Below, piece by piece: positions 58,613-64,000 of a stretch of 64,000 bases of DNA (positions are counted from its first letter, which is position 1; each line of letters begins with the position of its first letter). Under the pieces are notes generated by a model. The model did not search any database and was not told the origin of the DNA. It saw nothing but the letters and a program-made list of their open reading frames with translations. The stretch covers positions 143,868 through 207,867 of the forward strand of contig NZ_JAEQNA010000009.1 of assembly GCF_016722895.1 (NCBI RefSeq). Reading direction: 5' to 3'. This stretch comes from Ramlibacter aurantiacus (GTDB taxonomy: Bacteria > Pseudomonadota > Gammaproteobacteria > Burkholderiales > Burkholderiaceae_C). The translations under genes were made by a program, and so were the position numbers.

Positions 58613-60330
58613 GCCGAGGCCTTTTCAATCACGGGCACGGCCACCGGCATCGGCATCACGCTGGCGCCGGACACCTGCGACTTGCCCTGCAGCGCCTTCA
58701 TCACCTCGGCCACCGTGCCGTAGTGCTGCGCCTTGCCGGCTTCGATCACCAGCATCTTGTCCACGTGCTGCACCAGGGCGCTGCGGTGCGTGACCACCAC
58801 CACCGTGACCTGCCCGCGCAGCGCCTTCAGCGCTTCGGCCAGAGCGGCTTCGCCGGCGCCGTCGAGGTTGGAATTGGGCTCGTCCAGCACCAGCAGCTTG
58901 GGGTCGCCGTAGAGCGCGCGGGCCAGCGCGATGCGCTGGCGCTGGCCCGGCGACAGCAGGGCCGAAGCGGGGTCGATCATCGTGTCGTAGCCCTGGGGCA
59001 GCGACTGGATCATCTCGTGCACGCGGGCGCGCTGCGCCGCCTGCACCACCTTCGCCGGATCAGGCAGCCCCAGGCGGGCGATGTTGTCGGCCACCGTGCC
59101 GGCGAACAGCTCCACGTCCTGCGGCACATAGCCCAGCCAGGGGCCGATCTGTTCGCGTGGCCACTGCGACAGGTCGAACCCGTCCAGCCGCACCACGCCC
59201 GCGGTGGGCTGCCAGATGCCGGTGAGCAGACGCAGCAAGGTGCTCTTGCCGGCGCCGCTGGGGCCCACGATGGCCAGCGACTCACCGGGTTCCAGCTGCA
59301 GCGACACGCCGGCCAGCAGGATGCGTTCGCCCACCGGCGCGCGGAACGCCAGCTGCTGCGCGAGCAGCTGCCCACGCGGCGCCGGCAGCTCCATGCGCGG
59401 CTCCTGCGCGGCGGCGGCGCCCAGCAACTCGGAGAGGCGCCGGAAGGCGGCGCGCGCCTCGGCCAGGATCTTCCAGCTGCCCACCAGCTGCTCCACCGGC
59501 GCCAGGGCGCGGCCCAGCAGGATGGTGCAGGCGATGGTCACGCCCGGCGAGGCCTGGTTGGAGATCACCAGCCACGCGCCCACGGCCAGCATGCCCACCT
59601 GCACCGCCTGCCGCAGCGTGCGTGTCAGGGCGGCCATTCCCACGCTCTTGCGGGCGGTGGGTGACTGCAGGGCCGCGACCTCGGCGTTCTTTTGCTGCCA
59701 GCGCGCGAGCAGCGCGTCCGTCATGCCCAGGGTCTGCACCACCTCGGCATTGGCCAGCGAGGTTTCCAGGTAGCGCGTGGCCCCGGCAGATGCGCGCTGC
59801 AGCGCCTCGATGTCCTTGCGGGTGATCCAGTCGTTGACGATGGTCAGCACCCCCATCAGCGCCGCCGCGCCCAGCGCCGTCATGCCCAGATAGGGATGGG
59901 CCATCCAGATGATGGCCACGTAGACGAACAGCCAGGGCGCATCGAACACCGCCAGCAGTCCCTGCGCCGAGAACGCCGAGCGCAGCGACTGCACGTCGCG
60001 CAGGCTTTCGCCGGTGCTGCGGCCGCCGGTCAGCCGCGCGCCCTGCGCCACCGCCAGCCGGGTCACCACTGGCGCCAATGAGTCGGCGATCACGTTGCCG
60101 GCCACGCCCTGCAGGCGGGCGCGGATGTAGTCGAGCGACATCATCAGCAGCAGGCCCAAAGCGGCGCCCAGCGCCAGCACCAGCAGCGTGTCGGTGCTGC
60201 GCGAGACCAGCACCCGGTCGAACACCTGCAGCATGAAGATGGCCGGCACCAGCATCAGCAGGTTGATGAAAAAGGAAAAGCCCGCGACGGAGATCAGCGG
60301 GCGTTTCAGGAGTTGGAGCAGGGGCTTCAT
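58609..60330 (-). CDS. Type I secretion ABC exporter (PrtD family), cassette 2
   Basis: A 573-aa PrtD-type exporter. The membrane domain includes AIFMLQVFDRVLVSRSTDTL and ACTILLGRALAPVEQLVGSW, both near-identical to cassette 1. Walker A is GPSGAGKSTLLRLL, the signature ALLSPGQRQRIALARAL and Walker B LLVLDEPNSNLDG. No peptidase-like N-domain. It lies 96 bp downstream of giant gene 2 and presumably exports that product. The gap holds an 18-bp G+C palindrome. Confidence 0.94.
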   Translation of the reverse strand: MKPLLQLLKRPLISVAGFSFFINLLMLVPAIFMLQVFDRVLVSRSTDTLLVLALGAALGLLLMMSLDYIRARLQGVAGNVIADSLAPVVTRLAVAQGARLTGGRSTGESLRDVQSLRSAFSAQGLLAVFDAPWLFVYVAIIWMAHPYLGMTALGAAALMGVLTIVNDWITRKDIEALQRASAGATRYLETSLANAEVVQTLGMTDALLARWQQKNAEVAALQSPTARKSVGMAALTRTLRQAVQVGMLAVGAWLVISNQASPGVTIACTILLGRALAPVEQLVGSWKILAEARAAFRRLSELLGAAAAQEPRMELPAPRGQLLAQQLAFRAPVGERILLAGVSLQLEPGESLAIVGPSGAGKSTLLRLLTGIWQPTAGVVRLDGFDLSQWPREQIGPWLGYVPQDVELFAGTVADNIARLGLPDPAKVVQAAQRARVHEMIQSLPQGYDTMIDPASALLSPGQRQRIALARALYGDPKLLVLDEPNSNLDGAGEAALAEALKALRGQVTVVVVTHRSALVQHVDKMLVIEAGKAQHYGTVAEVMKALQGKSQVSGASVMPMPVAVPVIEKASA

Positions 60331-60400
60331 ACGAAGGGGCGAGCATCCGTAGCTCAGCGCTTATGGTCAAGCATACGAAAGCACGCAGGTGTGAACGATT

Positions 60401-60418
60401 CCGGGGCCGCGGCCCCGG
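60401..60418. repeat. 18-bp G+C palindrome after giant gene 2
   Basis: CCGGGGCCGCGGCCCCGG is a perfect palindrome 9 bp past the stop of giant gene 2 and before the ABC gene. No T-run follows, so read-through into the exporter genes with partial attenuation is one possibility. Confidence 0.6.
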
Positions 60419-60426
60419 AGCGTGCA

Positions 60427-63400
60427 TCAAGCCAACGGATAGGCGTTGATGTGCGGTGTGAGCGTCGTGAGGTCGATGCCCGTGACGCCCTGCAGCAACA
60501 CCAGGTCCTCGAAGGCCTGGCCGGTGCCGGTGGCGTCGACGCTGACCAGCGTGCCGCCCTCGGTGGCCTGCACCTGCAGGTACTGAGACAGGTCATCGCC
60601 GGCGTTCCAGCCGGCCAGCAGGCCGCCCAGGGCCAGCATGTCGCCGCTATCGCCGAGGGTGAAGTCGGTGATGGTGTCGACCGCGCCGCCGAAGTCGCCC
60701 GCGCGCCAGACGAAGGTATCGCTGCCCTCGCCGCCGGTGAGGAAGTCCGCGCCCTTGCCGCCGACCAGGAGGTCATCGCCAGCCGTGCCCGCCAGCACGT
60801 CGTCGCCCGCGCTGCCCAGCACGGTGCCGTTGTCGGCGGCGGTGCTGGTGATGCGGGCCACGCCATCGGCGCCGACCACGACCTGGAAGTCGCCCTGGGC
60901 GTAGCGGCCCACGATGGCGAACTGCGCGGAGCTGCCGCCGTCGCTCACGGTGAGCGTGCCGCCCGCACCGGACAAGCCGGCGGCGTAGCTCACCTGCGTG
61001 GCGCCGGTGAACAGCACGCCCGGAAGGGCGATCGAATCGCCCGCGTCCATGCCGGTGATGGTGCCGGTGAACGCACCCGGCTGGCCGAGCGCCAGGGCGC
61101 CCGTGCCGCCCTGCGCGAAGTCCACGTCGGCATCGGATGCGCCGCCGAAGGTGAGCTGCGAGCCATCACCCACCAGCGCACTGCCGTGCCCGGTGGTGGC
61201 GCTGGCCACCACCAGGCCGGCGCCGCCCAGGGCCGCGAACAGGCCGGTGTTCACCACCACGTTGGAGCCGGTGTCGATCACCAGCGCGTGCTGCGTGCCG
61301 GTGGCGGCGATGGTGCCGGCGTTCACCAGCGTCATCTGCCCGCCGCCGATCTGGCCGGCCCCGGAGATGGTGTTGTCCACGTTGGTCAACGTCACCTCGG
61401 ACACGCTGCCGGCGATGGCGTTGCCGTCGCTGTCGGACAGGGTCAAGTCGCCGCCACCCTGCAGCGTGACACCGTGCTGCATCATCTGCAGCAGCGTGTA
61501 GGCGCCTTCGGATTCGAGGCTGATGGTGCCGGTGTTGTTGACGATGCCCGAGAAGGGAAGCATCGAACCGTCGCCCAGTGTCATCGTGCCGGTGTTGTTC
61601 AGCACGGGCACGTCATCGAAGCTGAAGTTGGCCGCGGTGAGTTGCGCCGCGCTCACCCCGAGGATGGTGACGGTCATGCCGGCGCCGAAGGAGATGAGGG
61701 CGTTGCCGTTGCCGTCGTCGGTGAGGTGCGCCTGCAGCTCTTCGAAGCTCGTGGCCCCGAAGGCGATGAGGTTGACCTTGTCGGCTGCGGCGTCGAAGTG
61801 GTGGATGACGTGGGCGCCGATGGGGTTGGCGATGACGAAGGTGTCCGCGGCGGAGGAGCCGGAAAGATGGTCGTCGCCGGACCAGCCGAAGATGGGGGAG
61901 CCGGGGGGGAAGGCTTCGATGTTGTTGGCGATGGATGCGGTGGCGGAACTGCCATCGGCTGTCGTCCACTGCACCGTCATGTTGAAAAGCAGTGCGCCGG
62001 CGAACGTCACGGGCGAGGTGATCGTCAATGCGCTCGGGTCGGCCGTTCGCATCACCCAGGAGCCGTCCTCAAGTCTTGCTCCTTCGCTGAACGACCAACC
62101 TTCGGGAACGTTCTCCACCCTCACGTGCACGATGCCGCCATCGGTCGACAGCGGGTTCTCGAGTCCCAGGTTGATCGGTTCACCGGCGATCCCTACCGGC
62201 TTCGGCCCATCACGCCGAACTTCCACACTGCCGCCGCCGCCTGGGTTCGTCGCCGTGTCCGTATAGGACCCGCCGGCGACGGTCACGGTCATCGGGTTGT
62301 TGCCATTCGCAGTGCGAATGAACTGCATGGTGTAGGTATCGCCGTCGACCTGCGTAAACGAACCAGGGACCTTGGTTCCAGCCGTGACCGAGATGTCGCT
62401 CTCCGCAAATCCCGCCACCGTCTCGCTGAATTGGAAGGTAACCGTGATAGTCCCGTTCTCGGGAGCATTCCCCGGACTTGCCGTCAACGTCACAGTTGGC
62501 GGCGTCGTGTCGCCATTCGCAACACCGGTGATGGTCCACTGCACCGAAGCTGCCGTCGTCGCGATTCCATCGGACACACCGTAGTTCACGGTCACTGTGG
62601 CGGTTTGTCCGTTTCCAAGGCTCTGGTATCCAGGGTGACTCGGGTCCAGCGAGAAGGTCCCGTTCCCCGCGTTGTAGGTGACGCCTGCCGGCAGAGTTCC
62701 CGGCACATTGACCACCGTCAACGTCGTGCCCGCATCCACGTCGGTAGCCCTCGCCAGCGCGTTGAGCGTCGAGACGGCAGAACCTTCGGCTACGGTCGCG
62801 GTGACGGCGCCAGACACCGCGGGGGCGTCGTTGGTACCGGTAACGGTCCAGGTTGCAGAGGCGGCGGTGGTGGCGGTGCCGTCCGAAATGCCGTAGTTGA
62901 CAGTGACGGTGGTGGTCACGCCGGCGGGCAGGCTTTGGAAGGCGGCGTTGGCGGGGTCGAGCGTGAAGCTCTGTGTGGCGGCGCTGTAGCTGACCCCGGC
63001 AGGGAGCGTGCCGGGTACGTTCACCACGTTCAGGGTGGCGCCGGCATCGACGTCGCTGGCATTGGCGCGTGCATCGAGCGTCACGGTGGAGCCGTCCTCG
63101 GTGGCCGTGCCGGTCACGGCGCCCGATACCTTGGGGGCGTCGTTGGTGCCGGTGACGGTGACGGTCACGGTCTGGCTGGTGGTGCCGCCCTTGCCGTCGC
63201 TCACGTTGATGGTGAACACCTCGTCATGGCTCTCGCCGGCAGCCAGGGACTGCACGGCCGAGGCGGTGCCGTTGGTGCCGTTGGCCAGGGTGTAGGTCCA
63301 GTCGCCGTTGGCGGAGTTGACCGAGAGGCTGCCGTAGGCGCCGGCGGTCGCCGCGGCGGTGTAGGTCAGCACGTCGCCGTTGTCGATGTCGCTGGCGTCG

Positions 63401-64000
63401 ACCGAGCCGCTGACGCTCAGGGTGGTGTCTTCCTGGACCGAGCCGCTCTGTGCGGAGCTGGTGATCGTCGGCGCGTCGTTGGTGCCGGTGATGGTCACGG
63501 AGACAGTGCGCTCCACCGCTCCGCCATTGCCGTCGCTGAGGGTGAAGGTGAAGGTCTCGACCTTGGGCTGGCCGGCGGCCAGGTACTCGACGGCCGAGGC
63601 TGGGACGCTGTAGTTCCAGGTGACCACGCCGCCGGTGCCGTTGCCCGTCGTGTCGGTGGTGACGCTGGCGGTGAGGGTGCCCAGGGCGCCCGAGCTGGCG
63701 GTGACGGCGCTCACGCTATGGACGTCAGTCAGGTCGACGTCGCTGAACGAGATCGTGCCGGAGTCGGTGAGGTTGCTAGCAGGTGTGACCAGTTCCGTCA
63801 CGGCGCCGGTCACATCTTCAGCAGCGACGATGGGGCCGTCGTTGGTACCCGTGATCGTGACCGAGACGGTGCGTTCGACCGTGCCGCCATTGCCGTCGGA
63901 GATCGTGAAGGTGAAGGTCTCGACCTTGGGCTGGCCGGCGGCCAGGTACTCGACGGCCGAGGCTGGGACGCTGTAGTTCCAGGTGACCACGCCGCCGGTG
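60427..64000 (-). CDS. Giant VCBS/Ig-repeat type I secreted protein 2 (C-terminal part, truncated by window)
   Basis: At least 1,190 residues; the N-terminus is beyond the right edge. The visible part opens with tandem VCBS/cadherin-type repeats (SVTITGTNDxP ends each unit), two of them almost identical over 121 residues. Further units (VSGAVTGTATEDGS, VSGAVTATVAEGSA) and an Ig-like TPPTVTLTAS domain follow. A short RTX block (GSAGDDVLAGTAGDDLLVGG, GGEGSDTFVW) and a DxITDFTLGDSGDML segment at the C-terminus resemble standard type I export signals. The adjacent ABC and adaptor genes are its likely exporter. A surface adhesin is the best guess. Confidence 0.88.
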   Translation of the reverse strand, partial: TGGVVTWNYSVPASAVEYLAAGQPKVETFTFTISDGNGGTVERTVSVTITGTNDGPIVAAEDVTGAVTELVTPASNLTDSGTISFSDVDLTDVHSVSAVTASSGALGTLTASVTTDTTGNGTGGVVTWNYSVPASAVEYLAAGQPKVETFTFTLSDGNGGAVERTVSVTITGTNDAPTITSSAQSGSVQEDTTLSVSGSVDASDIDNGDVLTYTAAATAGAYGSLSVNSANGDWTYTLANGTNGTASAVQSLAAGESHDEVFTINVSDGKGGTTSQTVTVTVTGTNDAPKVSGAVTGTATEDGSTVTLDARANASDVDAGATLNVVNVPGTLPAGVSYSAATQSFTLDPANAAFQSLPAGVTTTVTVNYGISDGTATTAASATWTVTGTNDAPAVSGAVTATVAEGSAVSTLNALARATDVDAGTTLTVVNVPGTLPAGVTYNAGNGTFSLDPSHPGYQSLGNGQTATVTVNYGVSDGIATTAASVQWTITGVANGDTTPPTVTLTASPGNAPENGTITVTFQFSETVAGFAESDISVTAGTKVPGSFTQVDGDTYTMQFIRTANGNNPMTVTVAGGSYTDTATNPGGGGSVEVRRDGPKPVGIAGEPINLGLENPLSTDGGIVHVRVENVPEGWSFSEGARLEDGSWVMRTADPSALTITSPVTFAGALLFNMTVQWTTADGSSATASIANNIEAFPPGSPIFGWSGDDHLSGSSAADTFVIANPIGAHVIHHFDAAADKVNLIAFGATSFEELQAHLTDDGNGNALISFGAGMTVTILGVSAAQLTAANFSFDDVPVLNNTGTMTLGDGSMLPFSGIVNNTGTISLESEGAYTLLQMMQHGVTLQGGGDLTLSDSDGNAIAGSVSEVTLTNVDNTISGAGQIGGGQMTLVNAGTIAATGTQHALVIDTGSNVVVNTGLFAALGGAGLVVASATTGHGSALVGDGSQLTFGGASDADVDFAQGGTGALALGQPGAFTGTITGMDAGDSIALPGVLFTGATQVSYAAGLSGAGGTLTVSDGGSSAQFAIVGRYAQGDFQVVVGADGVARITSTAADNGTVLGSAGDDVLAGTAGDDLLVGGKGADFLTGGEGSDTFVWRAGDFGGAVDTITDFTLGDSGDMLALGGLLAGWNAGDDLSQYLQVQATEGGTLVSVDATGTGQAFEDLVLLQGVTGIDLTTLTPHINAYPLA
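63478..64000. repeat. 363-bp direct repeats in giant gene 2
   Basis: Sequence beginning at 63478 recurs at 63841, a 363-bp (121-codon) period. The last 96 bp before the window edge (63905-64000) are identical to 63542-63637. More copies may lie beyond the edge. Confidence 0.9.

Overview
The window looks like a chromosomal segment of a Burkholderiales bacterium close to Comamonadaceae (Ramlibacter/Variovorax-like). The basis is uniformly high G+C, two Bug/TctC tricarboxylate receptors, a DUF1840 protein, an Ala/Lys-rich histone H1-like protein, a Nod-type ABC pair and a pilSR/ampD/nrdAB neighbourhood. No rRNA, tRNA, CRISPR array, transposase or integrase was seen. The genus is inferred from gene content only.

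Layout. 1-8.1 kb: end of a Bug receptor, LysR regulator, GST, then on the minus strand a 5'-nucleotidase, a lone GspF and a 2-aminobenzoate-CoA-ligase-like enzyme with a MarR regulator; divergently, a cyclopropane fatty acid synthase and DUF1840. 8.1-19.6 kb: a second Bug receptor, an unrecognised membrane-type protein, an RluF-like pseudouridine synthase, a remnant of a fimbrial usher, htpG with a sigma-32 promoter, a Gly-rich lipoprotein, srkA, ohr, nodJ-nodI, psd and amn. 19.8-23.3 kb: an 84-aa orphan, then mlaE-mlaD-lipoprotein (no ATPase) and AlkB. 23.4-28.8 kb: histone H1-like gene and nrdA-nrdB, with a paired NrdR operator in front of nrdA and a highly structured nrdA-nrdB spacer. 28.8-35 kb: ampD, pilS-pilR, a PP0621-family protein, CcsA-like protein and ffh. 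35-44.3 kb, all minus strand: a small secreted protein, miaB, glrK-lipoprotein-glrR, then opgG-opgH for periplasmic glucans. A sigma-54-type promoter and a GlrR-like enhancer site lie between glrR and opgG.

44.4-64 kb: a cell-surface island. Two type I secretion cassettes, each a giant repeat protein plus a PrtD-type ABC exporter and HlyD-type adaptor, flank a divergent pair: a SemiSWEET sugar carrier and a single-chain osmoprotectant-type receptor-permease. Giant protein 1 is 2,520 aa with four separated RTX blocks. Giant protein 2 runs off the right edge and carries near-identical 121-aa repeats. No TolC-type outer membrane channel is in the window, so both exporters presumably share one encoded elsewhere.

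Functional threads: envelope construction and stress (cfa, psd, mla, opgGH, ohr, htpG, srkA, ampD), surface attachment (pilSR, usher remnant, two giant secreted proteins) and sigma-54 control (PilR, GlrR). The most noteworthy points are the glrR/sigma-54/opgG arrangement, the GAFTDA variant in GlrR, the twin secretion cassettes, the receptor-permease fusion whose linker is a perfect 36-bp palindrome, and the competing hairpins in front of nrdB.
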